Positions 22,531 to 34,149 of a stretch of 64,000 nucleotides of DNA are shown here, one piece after another. The stretch is from Siphonodentalium dalli. Lineage: Eukaryota > Mollusca > Scaphopoda > Gadilida > Siphonodentaliidae. Each line of letters begins with the position of its first letter. Position 1 is the first letter of the stretch. The position numbers were made by a program, and so were the translations under genes. Location of the stretch: positions 233,126,961-233,190,960 of the forward strand of contig CP136066.1 in the NCBI GenBank assembly GCA_032622095.1, read 5' to 3'. The notes under the pieces are model-generated. The model was not told where the DNA came from. It saw only the letters and a program-made list of their open reading frames with translations, and searched no databases.

Positions 22531-22650
22531 TCAGGATTTCATCGTAATTTTGCCGGTTTGTCATCGACGGGCAGGGGTGTCGGCCATGATATTCAGGATT
22601 TCATCGACGGGCGGGGGGTGTCGGCCATGATTTCATCGATGCAGGGGCTA
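22527..22650. repeat. Short GC-rich direct repeats
   Basis: TATTCAGGATTTCATCG and GACGGGC(A/G)GGGGTGTCGGCC occur two to three times in 120 bp. Confidence 0.75.
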
Positions 22651-23727
22651 CGATCCCCGACCAGGGCGGGGGTGACAGTGGGTTATGCCTCCCCCGATCC
22701 ATCGCATGGTGCCACCAGTGCCACCACTGGTCGTGAAGCAATTTAAGCCTCGACGCGCTTTCAAGAACCCGAATAAATCTATGTTTGCCTTACGTCACAA
22801 TGCACATAATGCGTGTTTGATATCGGTCGTCTGCTAACCTTTGCGATTGTGTTAAAATAGCGGGAGGTACAAAAAAATTCGAGTATCAATGAGTCGTATT
22901 TTATCTCGTCTATAGTGGAGCAGACATTAAGATTATTGAATGTGTTGACTTTCTATTCTATATCTAGTATATATGCCTTCGGGTGCGGAATGTGACACCA
23001 TGTCGGCTTTGTTTCCGATGGCATTTATTCCGGGTTTTACTATAGGAGAACAAGCCTAATCTGAGAAGGGTATGTATAGGGCGAGGTCTTGGCGAGCATA
23101 TAAATGTTCAAGTACCACTCGAAACATTAACCCGCAACAAAGTCTGGCCTGAGCTGCTTCCTCAGTCCGCGACCGCATTATACAACCAGGCCAACATTCG
23201 TTTAGAAGTGAAAGGCGGGCATTGCACCATCAAGAGTTGAGGAGCCCCACGACCGACCGTAAGTTAACCGGCTGGCATTGCACCCTCTTCTTATAGCGTT
23301 GAGCCCGTAGTACAAGCCCGGAATACAACATACACAGGCAGCTGGAGACCATGCAAGCACAAAATAGGACACTAAATTACAACCATCCATAACTAAAAAT
23401 AATATATATATATCAACACACAAAACTCATAAAAGAAAAGTCTTCATCGCCGGTCCAGGTTCGGAATGGGAGGGTTTGCTTCTTGCTGTGGTGGCATCCA
23501 CCCCATGTACAGTAGGCAAACACCTATACTGTGCATTGGTAGATAACAATCTACTAACAAACTCACAAACCATACAAACGCTCTTCAAGCGGAATTACAG
23601 CATCCAAAAGTGGGTTGTAGGAGAGGGCCGACGGCCCTTTCAAATCTTCCCGGGTATGAGCAGCATATGGGACCCGCAGACGCCCATATGCTGCTGGTAT
23701 CATACAAACTCCAAACTTGCGGAAAAA
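22651..23727. other. Unassigned stretch
   Basis: A short repeat of GGCATTGCACC around 23217 and 23273, and an inverted pair CAGCATATGGG / CCCATATGCTG near 23661-23697. No gene recognised. Confidence 0.35.
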
Positions 23728-23881
23728 TTAACCCTTTACCCAACAAACCGGCCAAAACCGGCCAAATAAAGCTTCAACAGCCTAAACTATCTTCGGTCTG
23801 TCTCAATAGAACCATACAAATATGGATATCATTGGAACCGGCTCCTTGACCACATTGTGATAGTTACAGTTATGACCTGTG

Positions 23882-23948
23882 CCAATGCATTCTCTTATAT
23901 ATGCGAGTCGACCATAGGTCGCCTCGCATATATAAGTGAATGCATTGG
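23882..23948. repeat. 67-bp palindrome (module P), first in copy 3
   Basis: One arm mismatch (AAGTGAATG on the right arm). Confidence 0.9.
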
Positions 23949-24028
23949 CCTAAAAAAATCTTTTTTTAACACTTTTTAACATTTTTTCTTACATTCTTTA
24001 ACAATTTTATAATTTTTAATGTGTTAAG

Positions 24029-24095
24029 CCAATGCATTCTCTTATATATGCGAGGCGACCTATGGTCGACTCGCATATATAAGAGAATGCATTGG
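24029..24095. repeat. 67-bp palindrome (module P), second in copy 3
   Basis: Perfect arms. Confidence 0.9.
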
Positions 24096-24161
24096 CACAG
24101 GGCCGTTCTGTTGGGTAAAGGGTTAACCCAAATTTCAGAGGAGCAATAACCAGGTTTTGAT

Positions 24162-24606
24162 TAGATCATGACACGAACGACCGTAGAGATAATATATTCC
24201 ACCAGTTCAAATCTTTGGAACGTTTTGAAGTTTTGAGAGTCGAAAATATAACGCGGGGGGGGGATATATTTATTTGTTAATACCTGTTGCTTAATAGTTT
24301 ACTCATCAGTAGCTCGAGATTACATTTAAGGGATTTTGTGAGCGATTTTGCTTTGGCCCACTTACAATAATGGCATTTTTCTAGGGTTATTAATTCAATG
24401 TTTTTTTGGCTTTACTAAAGTCTCACTAAAAAGCATGCAATTTCGGACTGCAGTAGATTATCGAAGAACAAATATAAACAAAGAAATATATGCCCTGCCT
24501 TGTTTGTTCAATGTTATAAATTCCCTGTCAGAAGAGTTCAGAACAACAGAAAGTTCACACAATCTCTATGGGCGTTGGCCAGAGTAGAGATTCATGGCAT
24601 GATCTA
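24162..24606. mobile_element. Inverted-repeat element, TAGATCATG family, copy 1
   Basis: Left end TAGATCATGACACGAACG, right end CATGGCATGATCTA. Terminal and sub-terminal blocks (CCGTAGAGAT, TTCCACCAGTTCAAA) match 30066-30562. Imperfect long arms, non-coding. Confidence 0.65.
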
Positions 24607-24973
24607 TGTTTGGATATTCTCCAGTAAACTGTTAGCATTTACTTGGCTAGATGGGTCTTTGTATAGAGAGGGTTTCCCACTGCACCCATTGCACCATATT
24701 ATAGACAGTCCCAATATCTGGGAAATTGGGCTGGAATTTTACGACTGGTACCTCAATATTTGCAACATAGTGTTGATTTTTGCTTTTTAATCTGACAACC
24801 CAACTTCATGCAGGGGTTGATGGCCCGAATATGTCGCCCGATAAAACCGCTGCCGCCGGCGACAGGTTTCCCGGTTTGCGATTGCCTCGGCCATTTTGAA
24901 TGCGTGATACTCATCAACTCGAAAGCACGCGATTCCCCACCGTGAGTATTGGAATACATATAATACTATATGG
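24607..24973. other. Unassigned stretch
   Basis: Nothing recognised; includes a small GC-rich segment (GCCGCCGGCGAC, 24852). Confidence 0.35.
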
Positions 24974-25420
24974 AGGGTACCACCCCCTCCCCCTGAATCC
25001 TGAATACTAGTTAATTTTGGGGGGTGAATCCTGAATACATGTTAAGAAATAATATGCGATAAATGATATACAAATTGACTGAACATTTTAATATCAGACA
25101 GATACAAGCAAAAGTTACATAGACACATTATGATCCATTATACCTGACATGGTATTGGAGTAGAGTATTATGGGCGTTATGAGGCCGTTATGATACGATT
25201 AATGATACTTTATGATGGCATGGTGGTCGCATATGCCAAAGAAGCTACTCTACCCACTCATTCGCACAGATAACTAGCACACAATATTATTTTGCGCCAT
25301 CAAAACTTGCGTCCAAGATGTTTTGCTAGAATCCGAATACCAGTTAATTCCGGGGTATGAATCCCGCGTACGGCTTCAAAACACCCTGAATCCCGCGTAC
25401 CGAAAAGGGGGTGGTACCCT
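24974..25420. mobile_element. Inverted-repeat element, AGGGTACCACCCCC family
   Basis: Ends AGGGTACCACCCCC and GGGGGTGGTACCCT. Repeated TGAATCC(T/C)G and ATAC motifs occur beside each end (TGAATCCTGAATAC on the left, TGAATCCCGCGTAC on the right). About 447 bp, non-coding; no clear target duplication. Confidence 0.7.
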
Positions 25421-26155
25421 CACTATGCGCCTAACCGTTCTAAACTGGGCCGAACAATCATGTTCGCACCAGTTTGCTGGTCGAACTAAATATAGCTAAG
25501 CGGTAATTTCAAAAATTCAAAACATTCGAGCACAACTGCTGCCCATCATGTTCGATAGATTCTGATCTGCATTTATCATTCCCCCGCCAACAAAATATCA
25601 AACAATGATTGAATGCGTCGTATGTGTGACATGCTTGATTTATGCTTTGTAACTCGAGAAACATGACCAACTCATGACTACAGGTCAAACAAAACGTCCA
25701 TCACAACTAGTTATATGTTGATTCAGCGCCATCACTGAGGTGGTGGTCGTATAACAAATATATCCACCATGTTTCAAATCTTCGTTCATCGAGATTCAAG
25801 AGGCTTTGTACCAAACTCCATATAGCGCCCTCTACGCTATCGCTGCGATATATCACTGCCACAATGAGTGTACTTTGCAGACGATAAATCTATTTTTACA
25901 TATCGTCGCGGAACTGTATTTACTACTATTTAGTCACCTATTATCTTGTTTTGACCACTAAATATTTTTAAAGTTTGCAATAATGGTAATTCTTTCGGTA
26001 TTGATAAGAACAATATGAACTGAGCCAGACACAGACAATTTTAATCCTAAAACATAAGAACTAAAACCACGTAAGGATTCCTTACAAATTAATGTCATTA
26101 TGGTAGTGGTATCTCAGCGGAGCGATGGGAGATAACTCTGCCTGGAGTTTGGCTT
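25421..26155. other. Unassigned stretch
   Basis: No repeat or gene recognised. Confidence 0.35.
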
Positions 26156-26643
26156 TGTACCTGTTCTGGTTAAAACACAGATTCCACAGCTATGCTGAAG
26201 TGAGTCTGGTGTAATAGGGGGTATCTATTACCACCAGCAAGAGTTACAGTAATGCCCTAAATAATCGACTCCTTAATCACAGCAGAATTATAGGTAATTT
26301 TTCAGGATTTAGTCGGAAATATGGCCTGTTGCTATTCATAGGGCATAAATGTAGCTCTGTGTGGCTACAAAAAAAATTCTGCATTGCAATCATACAGTGC
26401 GAGAGTATGACAGAAAATGTTTAAGCGATATTTTAGCAATGTGACGAATCTACCACTGTAAATGCATTCCAACCATCGCCTGATATGATACATCGCCTGA
26501 TATGATACATCGCTTTCCTGATGATGGTGTGATTGGGTGAGACTGACATGATTATGCTGGTGGTAATATACCCCCCCCCCATTTACCCCGGACTCACTTG
26601 CATAGCTGTGGAGTCTGTGTTTTAATCCGAACTGGCTTTGTAC
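26156..26643. mobile_element. Long-inverted-repeat element around 26.2-26.6 kb
   Basis: Arms of about 85-95 bp (shared blocks TTAAAACACAGA, CCACAGCTATGC, AAGTGAGTC, TATTACCACCAGCA) pair with several mismatches. A C run lies at 26571-26580. Non-coding foldback or MITE-type element. Confidence 0.7.
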
Positions 26644-27217
26644 AATATATATTCATATCATGGGGTTCCAGATATATGTGGTGTATCCGAGTTAAAGGGA
26701 TACAATGCGTTCGGGTAAATGTGTAAAAATTATAACATTATCTTTAGTATAATTCTCTATGCACGGTTCCGTTCATATTCTGGAACAATATGGTTTTCTA
26801 TGGCGAAATGACTGCAATATATAGCTTGCAAACTTGCGAGGTTGTGAACGCACCCTTAGAATATATGGACGCTTACCACAAATGAGATGCAGAGTTCAGT
26901 CTCCGGTGGAAAACACTGCCGTCATGTACAGAGCGTGCGAAGAAATCACTCATTTTATAAGTTAAGTTAATTGTGGTTTACAATTCATTCTGCATTATTC
27001 TGAGAAATTTAATAGTCCATATATATTATACTGCTTTCTACACAGTGTACATGTATGTGTAATATGTATGCATACTGTTCGTTTAAGGACGTTTTGCCAA
27101 TTGAACCTATCTTATCTTATCTTATCTTTGAAAATTGGCTAGATCAATTCAGAATGAATTGTAACTGACAAAAAACTTAATTAAAAAATGTTAGATGTAA
27201 TTACGAAAATATACACA
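26644..27217. other. Unassigned stretch
   Basis: CTTAT microsatellite at 27108-27126. A block near 26830-26880 (ATATATGGACGCTTACCA) recurs in diverged form at 28875-28935. No gene. Confidence 0.4.
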
Positions 27218-28222
27218 GTGGCGGCGTTCAGACCAGCGTATAGCGAGGGGACTGAACTCTATCTGTCAGACCAGCGTATAGCGAGGGGACTGAACTCTAT
27301 TTGTCAGACCAGCGTATAGCGAGGGGACTGAACTCTATCTGTCAGATCAGCGTATAGCGAGGGGACTGAACTCTATCTGTCAGATCAGCGTATAGCGAGG
27401 GGACTGAACTCTATCTGTCAGACCAGCGTATAGCGAGGGGACTGAACTCTATCTGTCAGACCAGCGTATAGCGAGGGGACTGAACTCTATCTGTCAGACC
27501 AGCGTATAGCGAGGGGACTGAACTCTATCTGTCAGACCAGCGTATAGCGAAGCGAGTGGACTGAACTCTATTTGTCAGACCGGCGTATAGCGAGGGGACT
27601 GAACTCTATCTGTCAGACCAGCGTATAACGAGGGGACTGCACGCTATCTGTCAGACCAGCGTATAGCGAGGGGACTGAACTCTATCTGTCAGACCAGCGT
27701 ATAGCGAGGGGACTGAACTCTATCTGTCAGACCAGCGTATAGCGAGGGGACTGAACTATATCTGTCAGACCAGCGTATAGCGAGGAGACTGAACTCTATC
27801 TGTCAGACCAGCATATAGCGAGGAGACTGAACTCTATCTGTCAGACCAGCGTATAGCGAGGGGACTGAACTATATCTGTCAGACCAGCGTATAGCGAGGG
27901 GACTGAACTCTATCTGTCAGACCAGCGTATAGCGAAGCGAGTGGACTGAACTCTATTTGTCAGACCGGCGTATAGCGAGGGGACTGAACTCTATCTGTCA
28001 GACCAGCGTATAACGAGGGGACTGAACTCTATCTGTCAGACCAGCGTATAGCGAGGGGACTGAACTCTATCTGTCAGACCAGCGTATATCGAGGGGACTG
28101 AACTCTATCTGCCAGATCAGCGTATAGCGAGGGGACTGAACTCTATCTGTCAGACCAGCGTATAGCGAGGGGACTGAACTCTATCTGTCAGACAAGCGTA
28201 TAGCGAGGGGACTGAACTCCAT
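27218..28222. repeat. 38-bp satellite array, about 26 copies
   Basis: Unit contains CAGACCAGCGTATAGCGAGG and GGACTGAACTCTATCTGT. A longer variant unit (GCGAAGCGAGTGG followed by TATTTGTCAGACCGGCG) appears twice about 390 bp apart, showing a higher-order period inside the array. Confidence 0.95.
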
Positions 28223-28251
28223 TTTGCAGCTTGTGCTTGTCATTGCCAAAT

Positions 28252-28345
28252 AATTTGCCAAATGGAACTATTTTTTTGCCAAATGGAACTATTTTTTTGC
28301 CAAATGGAACTATTTTTTTGACAAATGAAAATATTTTTTGCCAAA
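28252..28345. repeat. 21-bp minisatellite
   Basis: About four copies of TTGCCAAATGGAACTATTTTT. Related TTTGCCAAATG motifs recur at 28775-28835 in looser form. Confidence 0.85.
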
Positions 28346-29242
28346 TGCTGTCCCTGATATTATCATTTTCTGCAACCTTTATTGAGTTTTATGTTTCGAT
28401 ACCCGCGATTTGAACGACGTTTGATATCGATAGCAAAGCAGTTAGTTAATAATTAAACTCACATCTCTATTGTGGTTTATCATACAACAATAAACCAATC
28501 ACCGAACAATAAACTGGCAGAAGGGTTGCTTCGTCAGAAGAGAACTTCACAATAGGATTACATGCAGCTATGAACCAGCACTATCACACTGAATACAGGT
28601 AATCGCTCCACCCACCGATACTAATGATATCAGATTAACTGCATCTTAATGGAGGTGTTCACTTTTATAAAACACCACTAATATAATTATATTATAATAG
28701 GTTCCTAGAATGAATGGTATTGATTGACCGATATTTTCAACTTTATTGAGGAATTTAAAGTGACTTGCCAAAACTTTTGCCAAATGAAATAATTTTTTGC
28801 CAAATGTGAATTATTTTTGCCATTGGCAAATTTGGCAAGTGGCATGCAGCGCGAACCATGTTGCCCCCTCGATAGCATGCAAACTTACGAGCGTATATGG
28901 ACGTATCCTTAGATTATATGGACGCTTGCCATAACCCCTTGATACAATGTGGCTACCTATTATACGTGATGTATCAGTGATGTTTTGTGTAAATATCCAT
29001 TAATTTTAACCAGGTGACTCGGACATCTGCCTTAGCAAATATTTGATTTATGAATGCAGTGGGAAAAGTCAACATCGAATTTAGAGGTTAAATAGCTTAT
29101 CAGATCACGAAAGGGTTTGTTCTCCTGGTCTCCGTCCGGCCCACCGAGACAGGCAGCGCTTCTGTGGTTTGTATGGTACAATAGGAGACGCATAGTATAG
29201 GCCGATCACCTTCTACGTATACCATATATGTCACTATATAAC
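28346..29242. other. Unassigned stretch
   Basis: Only the looser TTTGCCAAATG motifs (28775-28835) stand out. No gene. Confidence 0.4.
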
Positions 29243-29589
29243 GCAGGGACGTGGCTAGAGGGTCTCTTTTGTTGGGGGGGGGGGAGGTCCACATTGAAAT
29301 TTCCACCGCTTGAACAAGACCAAACTCCGTGGGTTCGCATATCAAGTTTCCCAACTGTTTGAAATTTTCAATGACAATCCTTAATATTGGAAAATTTCCA
29401 ACTGATGGGCATTTCAGGCAAATTTTTTGACAAATAGTATAAAAAAATTACTATTCCCCAACCAACACCCCATGTACTAATTATTTATTACAAAATCAAA
29501 CAGTGACAACAATTTCCAACTGACGAACATTTTGACAAAAGTTGGGGGTTGGGGGTAGACATACAAAACCTCCTGTGGCCACGTCCCTG
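29243..29589. mobile_element. Inverted-repeat element, CAGGGACGTGG family
   Basis: Ends CAGGGACGTGGCTAGAGG and GTGGCCACGTCCCTG. Interior shows repeated AATTTCCAACTG motifs. Related termini occur near 31130, 31483 and 33343, and as a pair at about 45078-45845. Superfamily not determined. Confidence 0.65.
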
Positions 29590-29866
29590 TTGGTACGTGT
29601 CTACAGGTTCTTCTTGGAGGAGTCAGACTTGAATTGTCAACGACAACCCCTTGAACCAGACCAACTTGACACTGTTTTTGTTGAATTTTCCAACTTACAA
29701 AGTTCTGAAGTGGGAAGGGGATACATACCAACGTAACCAAACCCCCCATCGACACGCACTTGGCGAGGCCGACAATGCGTTATGGATTTCAGCGTATAAT
29801 TGGAGACTTTAAACTTTAAAGTTGGTATATAAAACACCTGGAATCCGGCGCATGAAAAACAAGGGG
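29590..29866. other. Unassigned stretch
   Basis: Repeated CCAACTT motifs suggest an older relative of the CAGGGACGTGG element. Nothing else is seen. Confidence 0.35.
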
Positions 29867-30060
29867 GTGGTAGCCTCGAGTGACTATACGTAGATATATC
29901 TCGTCAGATGGTAATTCACACCCGAATGACAGGTGTATTTTGGAGGGAAAAATCGTATCTTTAATGCAACACCAGCGCAGCTCCTGTCATGATAGGGCCA
30001 TTCGACTGTGAATTACCATCAGACGAGATATATCTACTTATTGTCACTCGAGGCTACCAC
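29867..30060. mobile_element. Inverted-repeat element, GTGGTAGCCTCGAGTG family
   Basis: Arms of about 50 bp, GTGGTAGCCTCGAGTGAC through GGTAATTCACA, pair with TGTGAATTACC through GTCACTCGAGGCTACCAC. The right half recurs inverted at 30567-30690. Confidence 0.8.
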
Positions 30061-30065
30061 TCCCC

Positions 30066-30562
30066 TAGATCATGCCATGAATCTCTACTCTGTCTAACGC
30101 CCGTAGAGATCATATTCCACCAGTTCAAAACCTGGGAACTTTTTGAAGTTTTGACAAGGAACCTTATCAAGTCGAAAACATAACACGGTGAATATATATC
30201 TTAATGAGTATCTGTTCCTTAATAGTGTACATCACTATATGTGACGGTGCCAACTCGAAAATGTATGCTTTTCTGTGACTTTTGAGAGCCGATATCGCAA
30301 TAAATATTCAATTAATTACCCAGGAAAAATTACATAATTGTAAGAATCGCAAAGCAAAATCGCTCAAAAGTCAATTATATCGTGAAATTTCAAGTTGTGA
30401 CCTTTAACCACAGTAAAGTAAATTATTAAGAAACAGATAATAACAAAGAAATATATTCCCTATGTTATTGTTTTCGATTTTATAAGGTACCCTGTCAAAA
30501 CTACTGGTCGAATATGATCTCTACGGGCGTTAGCCAGAGTAGAGATTCATGGCATGATCTAG
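30066..30562. mobile_element. Inverted-repeat element, TAGATCATG family, copy 2
   Basis: Ends TAGATCATGCCATGAATC and GATTCATGGCATGATCTA pair over about 55 bp. Flanked on both sides by inverted copies of the GTGGTAGCC element arm, so the whole 29935-30695 block folds as one large inverted repeat. Confidence 0.8.
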
Positions 30563-30689
30563 GAGAGTGGTAGGCTCGAGTGACATTACGTAGATATATA
30601 TCGCCACATGGTAATTCACAGTCGAATAGCCCTACCATGACAGGAGCTGCGCTGGTGCAGCATTAAATATCCGGGTTTCCCTCCAAAAT

Positions 30690-30875
30690 ACACCTGATAA
30701 TATTCGCTTTATATCAGAGAATGCAATGGCTTAAAAGGTCAAGGTAAATATTGTTAGGCCAATGTATTCTCTTATATATGCGAGGCTTCCTATGATGGGA
30801 CACTCACATATTAAGAGAATGAATTAGCACAGGGTTTTCGCAAAATATCAGGAAGCTCCCGTCATGTAAGGGTTA
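30690..30875. repeat. Diverged palindrome-bearing unit
   Basis: Contains a degraded 67-bp palindrome (30762-30828) and ends in GAAGCTCCCGTCATGTAAGG. The complementary motif CATGACAGGAGCTGCGCTGG starts at 30640, so this may be the end of another short element. Confidence 0.6.
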
Positions 30876-31205
30876 AGATATTGACGCCCTGGACTGACCT
30901 CATGACAGACTAGTCGTGTAGAATGCTATGTTATTCAGGCTAAATACACACCATGCTATTTACTCGACCACAAATCATGTATTTTTAACTCTCAGTTTGC
31001 ACTCCACATGAATGGATACATAATATAAACAGCATGTTGTCCAGTTTATAAAACTCAACACAACACTTCGACATATACTGCAATTGTCCAACGAGTCAGC
31101 TTTTTGAAACTTTTGTTGACAGGACCGTGGCTAGTTGATCTCCGTTGGTGGGGGTGGGGTGAAATTTCCAACTGTTATGTATTATATTATTATTGTTGGT
31201 GTATT
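30876..31205. other. Unassigned stretch
   Basis: Holds one isolated CAGGGACGTGG-like end near 31124. No gene. Confidence 0.35.
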
Positions 31206-31480
31206 ATTAACCCTTTCATGACGGGAGCTGCGCTGGCGCAACATTAAAGACCTTATATTATATATGCGAGTCGATCCTAGGTAAGATATGGTCGACTCGA
31301 ATATATAAGAGAATGCACTGGCCTAACATTTTTTTATCATTTTTTTTATCAATTTTTCATACATTCTTTAACAATTTATACCATTAAAAAAAATTCTTAC
31401 ATTTTTTAACAATTACTAGTATAAAAAAAATATTATAAAATTTGTTAGGCCATTGCATGCTTTTATATATGAGGCCACCG
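31206..31480. repeat. Diverged palindrome-bearing unit, second type
   Basis: Starts AACCCTTTCATGACGGGAGC after TTAA, followed by a damaged palindrome (31254-31322) and T-rich sequence, then one more half palindrome (31446-31474). Probably a degraded relative of the TTAA palindrome elements. Confidence 0.6.
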
Positions 31481-31675
31481 TGGCTAGAGGGTCCCAGTTG
31501 GCGGGGATGTGGTGGGTGGAATTTCAAATTGCGCCCGCATACCCCCCACTTGAACATGGCCATGCTGATAAATACCATTTGTTCAACATTTGGGTTGGAA
31601 CGTTGCAACTGGTGCCACCAATTTTCCAATTGTTGGAAATGTGTAACTAACACTCAACTAAGGTTTGAAAATATC

Positions 31676-31803
31676 CAAGTGATGGCCAGGATTTATCCAA
31701 GTGATGGCCAGGATTTATCCATGTGATGGCCAAGATTTATCCAAGTGATGGCCAGGATTTATCCAAGTGATGGCCAGGATTTATCCAAGTGATGGCCAGG
31801 ATA
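31676..31803. repeat. 22-bp minisatellite
   Basis: About six copies of GATGGCCAGGATTTATCCAA plus GT, period 22. Confidence 0.95.
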
Positions 31804-31871
31804 TTCAGAGTATATGAAGCCGGTACATCAATATTTCGTATATTTGTCAACCTATCTTATGTGGTGTCAGA

Positions 31872-32145
31872 CCGGTTTTCCGAAGACCTATTACTACGAA
31901 GGCCCACAACTCCGAAGACCCGATTCTCCGACGGCCCACAACTCCGAAGACCCGATTCTCCGACGGCCCATAACTCCGAAGATCCGATTCTCCGAAAGCC
32001 CATAACTCCGAAGGGCCGATTCTCCGAAGACCTATATCTCCGAAGACCTATAACTCCGAAGGGCCGATTCTCCGAAGACCTATAACTCCGAAGGCCCGAT
32101 TCTCCGACGGCCCATAACTCCGAAGGTCCGATTCTCCGAAGATTT
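31872..32145. repeat. 19-bp-based tandem repeat
   Basis: Alternating CCGATTCTCCGAAGG / CCCATAACTCCGAAG blocks. Long open frames on both strands (98 codons plus, 133 minus) result from the repeat. Confidence 0.9.
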
Positions 32146-32187
32146 TGTTTTATCGGGGTATTATCGTTTACTAAATAGTGTACAGTC

Positions 32188-32390
32188 CAGTGGCGAAGCC
32201 AAGGGGTCCCAAAATTCCCACTGCCCCCCATTAAACCTCTACTTGCTATTTCAGACAATATGGGCCCCTACCAAAACATGTCCAATGTCATGTAAACGCC
32301 CGGAAATCGTTCATGGGGCATAAAAATATTCAAACTTTTCCTACTGCCCCCACCTAAATGGGAATCCTGGCCCGCCACTGACTATACACC
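32188..32390. mobile_element. CAGTGGCG-end element, copy 1
   Basis: Ends CAGTGGCGAAGCC and GGCCCGCCACTG, interior with ACTGCCCCC motifs, 203 bp. CAGTGGCG-type ends are common in hAT-like non-autonomous elements. No clean 8-bp duplication is seen. Confidence 0.6.
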
Positions 32391-32530
32391 AGATACTATA
32401 ACGTTACGTTGGCCCATGAGATGCCAGAGTAAAATGTACAGGGGTGAACGGGGAAGAACTTGTCGCCCCTGTGCATGTTAGGCTACTCTGACATTCTTGC
32501 AGCGTTTCGTTATAATATACCCGGTGCACA

Positions 32531-32820
32531 CCGGTGGCGGAGCCAGGGTTCCCATTTAGGGGTGCACATTAATTAGCATATATGGGGGATATGTGGGGGA
32601 TATATCATGCATATGATATGCCGAAAGCATATCACGAAGGCCTGATTTGGGGAGCGCATATACATGGGAGGGGTCGCCCCCAATCGTTGGTCCGGGGGCT
32701 CCCCTGGGCAGGAACACTGTGAATATTTGAATGCATAGGAGGGATTTCCTGACGTTTACATGACATTTGACATGTTTTTTGGGGGCAGTCTTCCCTAGGG
32801 CCCCATTGACCCCGCCACTG
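32531..32820. mobile_element. CAGTGGCG-end element, copy 2
   Basis: Ends CGGTGGCGGAGCCAGGG and CCCCGCCACTG; longer than copy 1 with a different interior containing GGGGGAT and ATATG repeats. Confidence 0.6.
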
Positions 32821-34130
32821 GACTAGGTTACAATACACCAAATACAAATTAGTAGAGTGATTTCCCCTGGCACCCTCAAGCTAGGATCAGCATAAAAAAT
32901 ATCATGGCAACTGAATGGTCAATGATACATAGATGACAAATGCACGAAAAAATGCACAAAAGTGTTTCCCGTCGAGAAACATCAAATATCGCCACATGGT
33001 AAACGGTTGTGTCTGTGCAAATGGCGAATAATTTATGGGAGGTGTTTGTGTTTTTTTCGATGTCATTTTTCCCTCAATTTTAAGCGTAGTGTGACGTTTG
33101 TCAAGCTGTAGTGTGATCCAGCACGTTTACAAGTACTTTTCGACACATTTCCGTGTGTCTAAAAGGACGTTCTTTAATTTTAAATAGTCGTGCAGGGTCA
33201 AATCTTTCCTGCGAATACAGGCCAGCGGGATTTGTTAACACTGAGGCCTATGTAAATGATTTGGTGTATTGCAACCTCTATGTGGTGTAAACAATTTCCA
33301 ACTATAAATGTTGTGCCTGTTTTAATTGGAACGGCGAGGGACGTGGCAAGAGGGTTTTCGGTGGATATATGACTTGTGATCAGTTATCTTTGTCGGGGTG
33401 GCCTCAGGGTGCCGGAAGCTATCAAGGGAAAAAAGGGTGGGGGCGGGGTACACCTTCCAGAAAGGGCACCTTTTCAGTCAGAGTATTGGTATAAATTACG
33501 AAGCAGTGGGTTATTGGGGGGGGGGGGGGGTATAGGTATAAATGATGAAACAGAAAATTTAGCTAACAATACAACTTGGAGCGCTGTCCAATTCCAAGCT
33601 ATAATTAAAGATGCATATTCCGATGTATACACCTGAATTACTATTAAAGATGTATAATCAGATGTAAACACCTAAATTACTATAATTAAAGATGCATATT
33701 ACGTTGTATACCCCTAAATTACAATTCCTTTGGATTAACTATTTCTATTGTTTGTGGATCAGAAGCACGTGGTCGATTGGACGAAGATGTTGATGAAGAT
33801 GGATAACTCTAAAATCAGGTGGTTATTAATTAAGCACAAGACAGATGATAGAAAGCGCTGAAGGATTCCTATTCTTTGGTGGGAAAATTTCATGGTGGTT
33901 TGTTGAAGTTATTATCTGAGCATTTCCTTATGGATAACTACTCGTCAGTGAATATTTAGTAAAACAACAGAGTTAAACGGACATGGCTCATTCGAGCTTC
34001 CAAATTGTGTCCAGACCTAATTTGCAAAGGAGGTATAAGGTGTTTGAAAAATATATGAAATATTGATATACCGGCTTCATATGCTCCGGAAAATACTTGC
34101 CATGGTTACAGCAATTTCCCAGCTGTGTTC
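32821..34130. other. Unassigned stretch
   Basis: A fragment near 33408-33520 resembles the end of the CAGGGGCGCC hAT-like element, with GGTGCCGGAAGC and a G run. A block at 33797-33830 matches the interior of the 14130 element (GATGGATAACTCTAAAATCA). Repeated TAATTAAAGATGCATATT occurs at 33602-33700. No gene. Confidence 0.45.
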
Positions 34131-34149
34131 AATTGTTCGCACAGAAGTG

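Larger units (their letters stand above)
23732..24122. mobile_element. CCCTTTACCC-family TTAA element, copy 3 (most intact)
   Basis: TTAA at 23728-23731 and 24123-24126; ends CCCTTTACCCAACA and TGTTGGGTAAAGGG match perfectly. Two 67-bp palindromes (23882-23948, 24029-24095) are separated by a T-rich spacer. Non-coding, 391 bp. This is the best reference copy for the family. Confidence 0.9.

Noticed and set aside
31857-32258. Frames of 98 and 133 codons on opposite strands
   Set aside because: Both translate the same 19-bp-based tandem repeat.
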